Translations under genes and position numbers: made by a program | Part shown: positions 11,324 through 22,246 of the stretch, in pieces | Numbering within the stretch: position 1 is the first letter of the stretch | How the letters are laid out: the number at the start of each line of letters is the position of its first letter | Notes under the pieces: model-generated | Seen by the model: only the letters and a program-made list of their open reading frames with translations | Told to the model about the DNA's origin: nothing | The model's database searches: none | DNA from: Macropodus opercularis | Lineage: Eukaryota > Chordata > Actinopteri > Anabantiformes > Osphronemidae | Assembly: GCA_030770545.1 (NCBI GenBank) | Contig: CM061106.1 | Coordinates: 320,001 to 384,000 of the forward strand | Reading direction: 5' to 3' | Length of the DNA: 64,000 bases

Positions 11324-14300
11324 TCACGGCTCATCACAGTGAGTTGTGTTGAGAGCTCTGAGGACGTGGTTCTCTCTCTCCAGCTGCTGGTTCTTCTGCT
11401 GCAGGTCTCGGATCTGCTCCCTTAGCAGTTCCACCTCCTCCCTGACGGCCAGCAACAGGTGGCTCTTCACCAGGTCCTGCAGCAACAACACACAGACGGG
11501 TCACGGTGTGGACCGAGCCTGGAGACAGATGTGTTACCGTAGCTGTTACAGCTGCTCCAACCAGACTCCACCATCACAAGACGAGTCAACGCTCTGAGCT
11601 CACAGGCGTCTACGTCTGTCCAGCTGGGATGAACCCACTCACCATAGCCTGCTCGATCTTGTTGTCGATGGCGATCAGACTGTTAGTGGAGAAGCTGTGG
11701 AGAGACAGACAGGGTAGACGCGCATCAACCACTTCTACAACTAGCAACACCTACACAGAAGCCCCGCCCTGCTACCTGTGACAGAGCAGCACCAGTGACG
11801 TCATCATGGCGTCCGAGCTCCGCCCTGTAGGTGGAGCTCTGACAGGGACCGACTGACGAGGGCAAGGCCGTGATTGGCTGGTGGTTCTGGGACAGACCTT
11901 CTGCCCAGCGCCTGGCCAGGACTCCCTGACATCTGCCCTGTGACCTTTTACCTTCTTTCCTCTCCGTAACGCAACAGGCGTCTCTGGTTGCTTAGCAACA
12001 AGCTGCAGACTTCTGAGGGGGAGGGGCGGGGTCGATGGGAGGCGTCTTTGAGAACAAGGAGCAGAGGATGGTTCAGAGACTCGTCCCCCTAAGATCACGT
12101 TCTTTGCACAACCAAACATCTTTGACCAATCGGAGTCAACTGTCCATCATCCCATCAACTCGACAGCTCAACCATCATCATCGTGTCAACCAATCACCAC
12201 TCAGTAAATCCAGCTAGCAAGCGCTTCAAGGTAAAGCTATAGATCCTCAGATTCCCCTTGGTAAGATCTGATTCAGGTCCTGGACCATCCGTGTCCCTGA
12301 AGGTCTCAAGTGTCACGTTGGAGTTCGTCCATCATTGGTGTCTCCTGTCCCGCTTTTCCTCGTTACGCTCCACTCGATGTCCCTCATCAAACATCTGTGT
12401 CCTCCTCATTCAGGACCAGGTTCTCATCCTTTGTTCACAGAAACAACGGTACAGGTTTGTCTCCTTGAAGACACCTGAGACCTGGTCCAGTCAGAAGCAG
12501 CCTCTAAGCTCAAACACACACCAGGGTTGGATCAAACAGCCTCGGTGGGTTTTACCTCCAAGCAATGACCACGTGTGTCTATGATGAACAGGTTCATCCA
12601 ACCGTTGTTGTGAGTTGTTGTGTGTTGTGTCGGCTGCTGTTCGATCCAACCCATGTGTGGTTTCTGAGCTCAGAGCCTCTTATTCTGACCTGTTCTGACT
12701 CAGATGAACGGGCCCTTTGTTCTAGCGGAGCCTAATCCAACACACAAACCTTCTGTTTTCTGCAGCGTCAGCTGACTGTCAACACTAACGCCCACATGGA
12801 GCCTGGGTCGGCTGGAGGGACCTGCCTCTATGGAGGTTTTCCACTGTGTCAGGTCTTACACCTCACTGTAAAGAGCCTTGAGATAACAGATCTGGAGAAT
12901 TGGAGCCATAGAAATAAAACTGAATTGAACTGAATTAAATTCCATGAATCCTTGTGTGTTTCCTACTATTACTACTGATACTAAATGTGTGCGGTTCATT
13001 AGTGCAGCAGTTTGATGAACATGTTTTCTGGTTGTGTGCTACTAATGAAGATCAGATCAGATCGTTCTTTGTTGATCCCACAGCTACAAACCATCAGTGA
13101 TGTGCAAAACTATGAAAGTGTGCACAGAAAACTGTACATTATACAAATGTACATTCTTTTACAAATAGCAGATGGTGGTTGGCTCTGTCTGGGTTGGATC
13201 CCGGGGCCTGTCTCACTGGAGTTTGCATGTTCTCCCCGGGATGAAACCGGGAAAAGACACGAATGAGGCTAATTGGAGACTGGACATTTCCCATGGGTGA
13301 GTGTGTGACTGGTTGTGCGTCTCTATGTGTGGCCCACACAGACTGGCGGCCTGTCCAGGGTGGACCCTGCCTCTCGCCCATAGACAGCTGGGATGGACTC
13401 ACACGCTACGGGGATAAGCAGCAGAAAACCAACGGAGCCAAATACGAGAGACTCTACATAAAGTCCCAGATAAAGCCGAGACTAAAGCGGTGACCAGTCT
13501 GTTCACGCCGTCAAACAGGAGGCTGATGCTGAACCTGCTAAAGAAACTGTTACATGTTGATACTGTGGATCAAAACACGAAATACAATCAGTTACATCAC
13601 ATGGCAAAACAATATCAGCACCTTAAACAGAACAGGTCCGATGCCGCATGAAGGTCCAGACCGATAAAGTCCTGGATGTCTCACGACCCGCTTCAACTAC
13701 AATAAAAGACTGAGGTGACTGTATCATTACTGGCAGCGGACTGGACACGACACCAGGGCAGGACGGTCAAACCAACCCAGGGTCAAAGCGTCTCCACTGA
13801 GAAACAGGAAACGTCTCAGAGTCACCTCCGTCAGTTATTCCACGCCGACACGAGGGAACGACTTGTTCCACCGACCGGACGCCATCTGAAGGACGACCAG
13901 CTGCCGTTCACTCCGACCCGCCTCACGTCGCCCCGGTACTTAAGAGCTTCTTCAAACCTGTGGAGCGAAAGCTGATCCCAGACCAGCCGACACCACAGGA
14001 AGCGAAGGGACGGCGACGGGTCGACAGGGACGCTCTGCTACGGACCCGTCACATCGATAGTCACCGGACTGAACCGACCCGTAGCAGAAAGTCTGACCAG
14101 AGGATTAGAAGCAGCCACAGTTAGTCGACGCTGTGACGTGTGCACGTTCAAATCTCCTGCCATCTGTTCAAACTCAGCCGGTTGCTCTTTTCTCCTCTCC
14201 CTCAGCCCAACGGGGCAGATGGTCGCTCACCCTCAGCCTGGTTCTGGTTTCCTCCTCTATAACCAACGGCAAACTTCAAAATGTAATATTTCATTTCACT

Positions 14301-15335
14301 TTACTTCTCTACAGGTTAACGAGCAGACAGAGGGATGAGACCACATGGAGACGACGGCTGAGCTTCTGATGGTGGAGACCTGAGGCTGGACGTGCTGCTG
14401 TACTTTACTGAATAAGGAACGTTGGAAGTTCCAGCTGACTCCAGATCAGCATGAATTCCTCCACGTCACGTCGTCCACAGCTCGGTTCTATAGACAAATA
14501 AAACCCGTGAACAAACAGGAAGTTACCTGTCGTTCCCAGGGTTGAAGATGCTCTGGTCCAGAGTCTGAACGTTGGCTGGTGGAGGTTGGTGGAGTCCAAC
14601 GGGGGGCGAGCTGGGCTGAGAGTGGGACAACCTGAGAACAGACTGGAAACACACACATCTTGAACAAACGTCCTCCAGGACAAATGTGCGACACTGGGTG
14701 TATCTGCGTACCCGCCCGTCAGCATCGAAGTCCAATCGCAGCGGAGGAGGTTTTCTGTTTGGGCGGGCCAGAGGACGTGGGAAGGCGGAGTCCAAAGTCT
14801 GCTTTTCCTTTGGCTGCTGTTGGTCCACGAGGAGACTGTTCTCTGGGTGTGTGGGGGAGGGCGGGTCTCTGATTGGCTGAGCCAGCAGGTGGGACGTGTC
14901 CTGGGAGTGAACCCACCCTCTCTCGTTGTCTCGACCAATCATCTCCAGAGACTCCAGTGAGTGGGCGTGTCTCGTGCTTTCCATGACCCGCCTGATCCCC
15001 GCTCCCTCTGGTCGCTCCATAAAATCGGTGCTTGTCCATCGCCCGCGGTGATACGACTCCCCGCGGCCCTTGCTGCTAGCCCCGCCCACTGCTAGACGCA
15101 CCACCCTGAACCTGGACGAGGACCCTGTCCCCTGCCCTGGGGCATCGTGGGCGGTTTTCTTGTTTAGGCAGGGTGTGCTTGGCTGGGAGGAGCTTCCATG
15201 GCGACCGGAGGACGAGGCCTCTGATTGGAGAAGGCTCAGGATCGTGCTGGAAGCTGATTGGCCAGGTGGCGTCTGGCTTGAGTCTGAGGTGACGCTGGTG
15301 ATCTGGAAGCTGCTTCTTTTCTTAGCGGTGCTCAT
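11324..15335 (-). CDS. tsc22d4: TSC22-domain leucine-zipper protein, copy A (TSC22D4-like)
   Basis: Three coding exons on the minus strand: 14527-15335 (809 bp), 11643-11694 (52 bp) and 11324-11476 (153 bp), 337 aa, all with consensus GT/AG sites and matching phases. The N-terminus has the family box 'KKRSSFQITSVTSD'; a second conserved module 'SSRFRVVRL...RGRW' follows near residues 80-105. The 52-bp exon encodes 'LIAIDNKIEQAM' and the last exon the TSC box 'DLVKSHLLLAVREEVELL' with a leucine zipper ending RALNTTHCDEP. TSC22 proteins are dimerising transcriptional regulators without a classical basic region. Length and the N-terminal boxes fit TSC22D4 best; the paralogue assignment is tentative. 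The gene starts downstream of a CpG island. Confidence 0.9.
11776..11807 (-). CDS. Alternative first coding exon of TSC22 gene A (short isoform)
   Basis: An ATG at 11807 (and 11804) opens a short frame (MMTSLVLLCH) ending at a donor CACAG|GTAGCA in the phase needed by the 52-bp exon. TSC22 family genes commonly have short isoforms made from a downstream promoter and such a small exon. In copy B the first of the two adjacent ATGs is ACG. Transcription is not shown. Confidence 0.45.
12840..12945 (+). mobile_element. L2/Maui-like LINE or SINE 3' tail (copy A)
   Basis: 'cactgtaaagagccttgaga' followed by 'aataaaactgaattgaact' is the common 3' end of fish L2-type elements and of SINEs that share that tail. 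It lies in the TSC22 intron and is shared with copy B (58190-58285). A related copy is at 55084-55290. Confidence 0.6.
13180..13435 (+). repeat. Widespread teleost interspersed repeat (copy A)
   Basis: Signatures 'gtttgcatgttctccccggg', 'ggctaattggagactg', 'actggcggcctgtccagggt', 'cctgcctctcgcccatagac' and 'ggataagcagcagaaaacc' in this order match a very common repeat of fish genomes. I do not assign a family name. It lies in the TSC22 intron; the copy-B partner is at 58520-58775. Confidence 0.7.
13436..14520. other. TSC22 gene A intron, remainder
   Basis: Collinear with copy B, no exon recognised. Bases 12000-12840 of the same intron likewise show nothing beyond a 0.5-kb block missing relative to B (57344-57848). 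Confidence 0.45.
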
Positions 15336-15438
15336 GGTCGCACACAATAAATAACAGACAGACAAACAGACTGCAGACGCACTGGACAGACACAGCACAA
15401 ACAGAACGCATTAGTGTGAATAACAGACAGTAAAAGAC

Positions 15439-15503
15439 ATCTATCTATCTATTTGTCTATCTATCCATTTATCCGTCTGTCTGTCTATCCATCCATCCAT
15501 CCG
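15439..15503 (+). repeat. Tetranucleotide microsatellite (copy A)
   Basis: Compound ATCT / GTCT / ATCC repeat about 65 bp long upstream of the TSC22 start codon; partner at 60783-60846. Confidence 0.9.
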
Positions 15504-15894
15504 AGTCCGTCATAGGTTGATGGATCAAGACCTAAATCATCAATCCTGCAGCTTGGACCACGTCAGGCTGCAACAGAGCCCAGATACAGACTGACGGCTG
15601 GAGTGAAGCCACTGGAAGCCTGAAGCAGGTTGTTGTCCTGGAGGCAGGACGTCTGAGGCTCACATCTAAACCTTTTACAGCAGTTCTACACGCTCACAGC
15701 TCTGGTTCAGCTCGTTCTGCTGGTGCAGACAGTTAGAACCAGTCTCCTTCACACGGTGGAACCACTACAACCCTGCTACTCATCACTGGGTCTGTTCCTA
15801 CTGCTGTAACCTCAGCTCCACTAACCTGCTGAGTCCGGTCAAGGTTTACTCCACACATCCTGTCTCTCTGTCGGTCCTGCAGCAGCTTTCACCT

Positions 15895-16073
15895 CCTGCT
15901 GGACTCCTCCTCCTCCTCCTCCTGCTGGACTCGTCCTCCTCCTCCTCCTCCTGCTGGACTCGTCCTCCTCCTCCTTCTCCTGCTGGACTCGTCCTCCTCC
16001 TCCTCCTCCTGCTGGACTCCTCCTTCTCCTTCTCCTCCTGCTGGACTCGTCCTCCTCCTCCTCCTTGTTTCCT
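15895..16073 (+). repeat. Polypyrimidine CTC-rich minisatellite (copy A, longer allele)
   Basis: Repeats of 'ctgctggactcgtcc' followed by (TCC)n, five blocks in A against about two in B (61325-61415). It is almost pure pyrimidine on this strand, upstream of the TSC22 gene. Confidence 0.9.
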
Positions 16074-16380
16074 TTTTCCTCAGAGGCAGCTACTGAAGCA
16101 ACACAACACAACAAGTACTAAAGTCAGTTTGTGCTGAGTTCAAGTGCTGCAGGTTTTTTCCTCACTCAGTCTGTTCTGAGCATTTGTGCTGTCACGGTGT
16201 AGCTCAGCTTGAAGTTTTATTAGCATATTAGCTTAGCATAGAGTGTGTGACTGGCAGCTGCTCAGGTGTGTTTACAGTCCAGGTCTCAGTTACAGGTCAC
16301 ACCGACTAGAACTGGTCTGTCAGGACTTAAACCCGAATTTGCTCCTCGGTCTGAGCTTAAACTGTAAACTTAAACGTAAA

Positions 16381-16830
16381 CTCTCACGTGCACGCGCGGG
16401 GCCGAGGCGCGCCTCCGGGCCTGATCCGGATCCCTCCCGTCCTCTGGCTCCGCGGTGACGTCACCACAAAGTCCAACGGTTCGTTGTTCTCTAAGAACGA
16501 GCGCATGCGTGTAAGACTGTTCAAGCAGCGACGGGAGCGCGCACAGAGTTTCACACGCTGTTCCTCCAAGTTCTTCCTCCGCTGGTTCGGTTCTGCTGAG
16601 CCTCCATCATCAGTCCGTCACAAACAGGCCGCCTTCCTCTCCCTCAGCCAATCAGCGGGTCCAGGTCTGCAGGTCTGATCCGGATCAGCGACCCCTCTGC
16701 AGTTCCTGAACTTTAGCGCAGACGCAGAACGGGACCCGTGCGCGAGCGCGTTACAAGCAGCGTGTCACTGCGCCTGCGTGTCGAGAGCGGGAGGCAGGAG
16801 AATCGGGTCAGAGTGTTGTTCACGAACACG
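16381..16830 (-). promoter_or_regulatory. CpG-island promoter of TSC22 gene A
   Basis: CpG-dense stretch about 1 kb upstream of the TSC22 ATG. It contains a full palindromic CRE (TGACGTCA, 16456-16463 within GGTGACGTCACC), an NRF1-type GCGCATGCGT at 16501-16510 and another 'ctgcgcctgcgtg' near 16770. The orientation is inferred from the downstream minus-strand gene; it could be bidirectional. Confidence 0.6.
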
Positions 16831-17266
16831 GTGTCAATAAAGTTTGATTTTAAACAGACACGAAAACATAAACACGTGTTTTGAAAGCTGCAGGTTTAGT
16901 TTAGTTACAGACGTCAACAGAACCAACAAGACGTTTAGGACTGGACCTAAGTCCAACACACACTGTTTCAGTTACCTTGTGAATATTCCTTTGTTTCTAT
17001 TCATATGTTTATTACTGCGGCTGGTCTTTAGTTGTATCACTACAATGACAATGATAATAAAGTCATAAAGTCACAGAGGCCTCAACAGACCCTGGATCAG
17101 CCTAAGTGATAAAACTAATGGTCCCTGAATGTTACACTAGTCTGTGTGTTGAAGGAATGTGAATAGTTAAAGCGTAGATAGTAGGACGCAGGCAGAAAAC
17201 AGAACAAGCCCAATGCATCACGTTTAGAGAGTAGTAGACGTAGCATCCAGTCACAGTCATTAACAG

Positions 17267-18607
17267 TATGTGGAGAACAGGAGGTCGGGGAAAGAGCAGA
17301 CAAGCTGCACGTGAGTGAAACATCCTGAATACGAGCCACTGGGTGACTGTGTGTAGAAGGAATGAGCTTAAATCCACAGGTTATGGGGCCACACAGCAAC
17401 GGAGCAGATGAGACGCCGATAAGGCACCGAGGAGACATGTAGCATCCATGGAGACCCACAGCAAACCACGGCATCAGGATCCGGTTTCACTGGAAGATGC
17501 TCTGTCTGGTATAAAGTGTGGGTCGAGGACAGACAGCGTCAGACTTCGTGGCCTGACTATATGCTGTATGGAACAGAGACAGACTGACCCAGGCCTGAAC
17601 AATTATTATGCTTCAAGTGTGAAATAAAAATAATTCATCAGAAGTTTCTCCTCATCATTCAACCAACGCGCAGAGCTGGGACAAAACATCATAAAGATCC
17701 ACGTTACTGATTCTAAATGAGCAGGAGTTTGAACCTCAATAATCTTCTCTTTATGTAATTCACAGACACAGGTGACACATGTTACCTGTGCAGCTCAGCG
17801 TGTTCAGTGACATCACATACATAACGTGACTGTTGCCTGTTATGGGATCTATAAATGACATAATAACAAAAGAACTAGATGCACAATGTGCTAATGTTGA
17901 ACTATGTGGAAAAGCTGGCAGCTCTGGTTCTGTTGATCCCAGTCCATCCAGGTCCTGCCAGTGATTAAAGTCTCTCTGGGAGAAAGCACAGCCACGATTT
18001 ACACGTGTGAACAACTACAGTGTTACAACTACCAGCAATGTGTGGGAGACACCTGGTGAAGATCTAGATCCAGGAGCTGCAGACAGAAAGAGCCCAACAA
18101 ACCGTCACGTAGCTTCATTCCCAGAGGAAGCTCCACAGGCTGGTTGGTCCGTTGTTGGGAAAAGCTGGTTTCTTGTTGGTTTTCTGTATAGTTGTGTATA
18201 GTCTGGAACCTTCTAATGTGCCTTTAGTCAGTTGACTCTATATAATCACAGGACAATTCATCTAAGTTTCCATGGTAACCAGCAGCGACCTCTGACCTTA
18301 ACGTTGAAGCAAGAACAGGGTGTGATTGTTCTTGAGTTTCTGCACAGACGACAGCTTTACTGCTGGAAAAGTTAGAAACCATCTGACCTGATCACAGCGT
18401 TTGGTCTCTGGCTCCTGGTGCAGTTCATCTCCAATGAGGCGACTTAGTTTAGTTTTAGGCAGAACATAGAGAAACCTGCTACCAACCAATAACTAGGCCA
18501 CGTTTAAAGACGTCATAAACGTTTGGTTGCTTTGATTTAATACTCCACAGCTTTTTAGATACTATTCACTCTCTGCTAAAGCTCAGACTTTAACATGAAT
18601 AAAGGCT
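17267..18607. other. Inter-copy DNA, no gene recognised; inverted 3' flank of a zinc-finger gene
   Basis: Bases 18298-18600 are the reverse complement of the zinc-finger 3' flank seen at 48676-49000, so this is part of an inverted third paralogue. Bases 17267-18297 hold no credible exon. Confidence 0.55.
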
Positions 18608-18961
18608 TTATCCAATGTGGAGGCACCTGTGGTTGGTTAGGCTGGAAGAATAAGAGAATGTTTTTCCACACTGATCACACCAGTGAGGTTTCTCTCCAGT
18701 GTGAACACGTTGGTGTCTCAGTAAGTGACTAAACAGAGAGAACGCTTTTCCACAGTGTTTACATGAGTGAGGTTTCTCTCCAGTGTGAATACGACAATGG
18801 ATTTTCAAAGTCTCTGACCTGTGGAAAGCTGCTCCACAGTCGTTGCAGGTGTACGGTCTTTCTCCTGTGTGAATCTGCTGATGCGTCTTTAGCTCTGATG
18901 GTCTGGTGAAGGCTTGCTCACATTGCTGATGCAGCCTTGAAGTCCTTCTTCTTCTGGGTTT
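18608..18961 (-). pseudogene. Third C2H2 zinc-finger exon, inverted (orphan or decayed)
   Basis: The minus-strand exon begins at acceptor 'cactttag' (before 18961), reads open to TAA at 18608-18610 and encodes 117 aa related to the finger exons of copies A and B. Finger 1 lost its first Cys (a 6-bp deletion removed Phe-Cys, leaving LHQQCEQAF) and the next finger is fused away; three intact fingers follow, the last again ending HRCLH. I found no matching acidic N-terminal exon upstream, so the locus is probably a partial copy. It could still be transcribed. Confidence 0.7.
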
Positions 18962-19095
18962 CTAAAGTGACATATATAGAAGAGGAGAAAATTAAACCTA
19001 ATGATGGCACAAATAGCTACAATACAAAAAGACAACAAGGTCCCCAGAACGTTTAGATGATACTAGGATACTGTCAGAGAACCCAGAGGAACAGA

Positions 19096-19131
19096 CGATG
19101 GTAATGGTTTCAATAGGAACCATTACCATCG
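19096..19131. repeat. Perfect 14-bp inverted repeat (hairpin)
   Basis: CGATGGTAATGGTT (19096-19109) and its exact reverse complement (19118-19131) are separated by 8 bases. No adjacent T-run or gene end explains it. Confidence 0.85.
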
Positions 19132-19670
19132 CTTCAGGAACAATACCGCTTCAGCTTCGCGTCGTTGCTGTCGTTCAAGTCGACTTTCCTGCAACACTTC
19201 GGCCCAGTACGAGCAGCGTTTGCGTTTTAAAGTGTCAGTGACCGGAGCAGGTTGGTTCTGTACCCTGTTAAAAGTAGGACGCACAGAAGAGAAACACGAG
19301 CTGAAGCTGGAGCCAAAGTTCTTTCTAGTTTAACGTGTCGGTGACTTTGCGTCATGTCTAATTGTGAGCAAACAGTTTAGTTTAGTGGACAGTTTGCTGC
19401 ATTCACGCCTCTCTGACTCTAAATGAAGAAGACGTGATGGCGACGCTTTCAGCAGCAGCTGGTCTCTGGATGTGCGTTGACCATGATAATAATAAGTTGT
19501 ATCTCTGGGATGTTCGAGTTCACGTGGAACACCTGAACGCAACATCAGCCCCGAGACCCGCCTTCCCACGCATGCGCAGGAGACGCATGTGACGTCTGGT
19601 GTGAGAACGAGAGCGACCAACTCTCCTGCTTTCTACTGCTTCCGTCCTTCCCCACGCGTCTGTGAGCGTC

Positions 19671-19816
19671 TCCCTGCAGGACAAAGAGGAGACTTTGTTT
19701 TCCTGTCTTTGCATATTTCTCATCTCACCACTGAGAATAAATTCATGTTTGATTATTTGAACCTAATGCTGCCTCGGCTTGAATTCTTCTGAGTTGGGAC
19801 ATCTCTGACCACTACA
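19671..19816 (+). mobile_element. Endogenous retrovirus LTR 3' portion (5' LTR side)
   Basis: About 145 bp including 'ctttgcatatttctcatctc', 'aataaattcatgtttgatta' (polyadenylation signal) and ending 'gaccactaca' is repeated at 22095-22246 with roughly 85% identity. The end at 19816 lies 8 bp before a tRNA-type primer-binding site. The upstream U3 regions of the two copies do not align by eye. Confidence 0.6.
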
Positions 19817-19824
19817 GAGATTCT

Positions 19825-19842
19825 TGGCGTCACCAACAGGAT
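19825..19842 (+). other. Retroviral primer-binding site (tRNA-Ser type)
   Basis: TGGCGTCACCAACAGGAT begins with the obligatory TGG. As I recall the 3' end of a vertebrate serine tRNA (…AATCCTGTTCGTGACG plus CCA), it matches at 17 of 18 positions. Position directly after an LTR end supports the call. Confidence 0.6.
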
Positions 19843-22094
19843 AAAAAGGAGCCAAATTGAGGACAGCGTTCTTCTGGCTGGTGCCTGGACCCAGACGACG
19901 TCACGTGTGGCCACAGGTAAAAACTGTGTTCATCAGGTGACAAACTGTGCGTCTGGGATCAAGTGGGAATATTTTTAAATTAAATTATTAATTACATTTT
20001 TTTTAAGATTGGCTGACAAAAATCATATGATTCGGCTAAACAGTTAAATTCTAATTTGGCGGCCTTAAGAAAAGAATTTTGTTGAGGGGGAAACCCTGTA
20101 TGTTGTGGTGGATGTAAAGGCAGGATATGGGGTCACTTGTACTAACATTGCTGTAAATAACTAACCAGCTTCATGTGTTTCATGTGTGTTTCTTCTATGA
20201 TTATAAAAATGATACAGCCTATTGACATCTAAAAGTTGAATATTGTAACAGACGCAGTTTGGCTCTGGGAAAATTGTGGGCGTTTGAGTCTGGGATTAGA
20301 GAAAATTATTGTTTAAGACGCTGTATAAGTACAAAGGACTGACTTGCTCGGGCTCTGCATGGTTTGGAACGAGCGCCTCCTCAACACGGATTGGAAATGG
20401 CAGATTATTTTGTTTAAGGTTGAGAAATTAGCACAGGAGTTTAGCAGAGGCTGCATCCGTTTGTGCGCTCACAGTGGGTTTTGGCTCCAGAAATTTTAAT
20501 GTGCTATCAATTAGAGACGAATAATTGTACTGGTACGCTGTGAGTTTGTTTGTTTTTTGGTAACGTGGGGAAATTACATCAGCCTGGGCCAGATCAACCC
20601 AGGTGTAGTTTTCACCATGGAGAGTGAGGCCTGAGAGTTTAGATAAATCCCGGTGAAAAGCTTTTCTGTAGATAAACGAGTCTAGACTGAAATGTGTTGA
20701 ATGTATATATGTAGTGTAACTGATGAAGCTTCATATGTGTGTACGTATATATCTATGTGATGATTGTGTGTTTAACGCTTTCGTAGACTTTGCTGTTTTC
20801 TGTGCTGTGGTTTATATGCTGAGGTCTGAGCTGAGACTGTGGGGTTGATAATTTCATAGGAGAAGAGTCTGTCTCTTCTCCTAATGTTTTGAAGGTATAT
20901 ATGCAGGTGTAACCCACATTAAATTGTTAAGAATATTGATTTAGTTTTTGTGTGTAATTATCATTTTATTACACCAGTAGGTGGCAGAATTGGCACTGTT
21001 GAGGATAAGCTCAATAAATAAAGCTAATACGAAAAATAATCTATAGGGTTTCCTGGTCAAGATTCCAGAGGACGAGAAGGCGACTGCATGGTTGAAGGCC
21101 AGATTTTGGGTCCGGCTGAGAAAAGGAAAGTTTTATTGTACTAAAGGCCCAGGCTCTGTTTAGTCTGAAACTCGAACTTTTTGAGTACTTCGGTGGAAGT
21201 ATCGTTGGCCTGGAAGTTGTGCAGCGATAGCTGAGCAGCGGCGGTTCGTCGGGCGGATCGAGGGAACTGCAGCGGACGGACGGTGGAGCGACGCACGGAC
21301 AGCGCCGGAGCAGATAAGCCTGTGTTCGCAAAACCGATGGGACAAATTTACTACCCGGGTAGATGGACCTTGTTTTATTTTCATTTTGGTTATCAGAGCT
21401 CTGAATGTTTCTAAATGTTATGAATATGTTGAATCTGTATAATTAAATAAGTTAAGTTAAACACATGAGTGTGTTGTTTTTTCCCCCTCTCCTCCTTGGG
21501 AAAAGAGCCCAGAAAGTAACTAGTCAGCCGCTGTGTGTTAAGGCGTTGGTTACACAGGTGCAATTTTGAAGGTGTTGTGAAGGTGTGTGTGTGTGTGAGA
21601 ACGAGGGAAACATCACTGGATAATTGCTTTTAACAGGACTGAGTGTCTGATACCAATGATAACTGATGCTAATAACCAATGATGAGACCATTAATATACA
21701 CACGAGTGTCTGTTCCAGTGTTGTTTTCGCAGAGAGACCAGAGGAGATCCAGAGTCTACTGAATGGATGAGGGGGTCCCTTACTGACACTGCCGATTCCT
21801 TTGGACCCACCAGATGCTCTTAATGTCCCTGTGTTCCAAAAGGTGACCAGTCCGTCATAGAGGGTGGCCAACACCTTATGTCAGCAGCCTGGGGTCTAAT
21901 GGCAGGAACCGATTTGGACCTGTGGTCAGTAACCAGTGAAGAAAACACTGACTGAGGTTTTAGGGTGACACCAGTATGACGCGATACAGAAGGAAAGAGA
22001 TGACTTCAGATCACAGAGACGTCTCTCGGACTCTGGGCTTCGTGGGTTAATGGAACATTGTGTTTGAGACACAGCCAGCGTCTCCCAGGCTCCG
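19843..22094. mobile_element. Degenerate interior of ERV remnant, with nested repeats
   Basis: Between the two LTR-like ends I find no intact gag, pol or env frame. Bases 20583-20745 belong to another dispersed repeat also present at 39327-39475, and a poly(A)-signal-bearing end ('caataaataaagctaatacg') is near 21010. The interior is therefore deleted and overwritten by other elements. Confidence 0.4.
20583..20745 (+). repeat. Dispersed repeat, copy 1
   Basis: Shares 'gcctgggccagatcaaccca', 'cggtgaaaag', 'gagtctagactgaaatgtgt' and 'tgaagcttcat' with 39327-39475 in the same orientation. The family is not recognised. Confidence 0.8.
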
Positions 22095-22246
22095 TCCCTA
22101 CAGGAGAGAGAGACGACTTTGTTTTCCTGTCTTTGCATATTTTCTCATCTCACCACTGAAAATAAATTCATGTTTGATTATTTGAACCTAAGGCTGCCTT
22201 CTTTCTTCATTCTTTCTTCTGAGTTGGGACGTCTCTGACCACTACA
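22095..22246 (+). mobile_element. Endogenous retrovirus LTR 3' portion (3' LTR side)
   Basis: Second copy of the R-U5-like segment at 19671-19816, ending 'gaccactaca' at 22246. Same orientation. Confidence 0.6.

Larger units (their letters stand above)
1..17266 (+). repeat. Segmental duplication, copy A (direct orientation)
   Basis: Base 1 corresponds to base 42362 and base 17266 to base 62605. The two stretches are collinear and nearly identical over unique, genic and repeat DNA alike, ending at a shared 'cattaacag' after which the sequences are unrelated. The left boundary is outside the window or not resolvable. The offset is 42361 at the left end and 45339 at the right end, the difference being the net of several large indels. 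In TSC22 exon 1 (809 bp) I see only six substitutions between copies. Confidence 0.97.

Noticed and set aside
14405..14938. 177-codon minus-strand frame overlapping TSC22 exon 1
   Set aside because: It is a shadow of the TSC22 exon in another frame; the TSC22 frame has the family motifs and correct splice phases.
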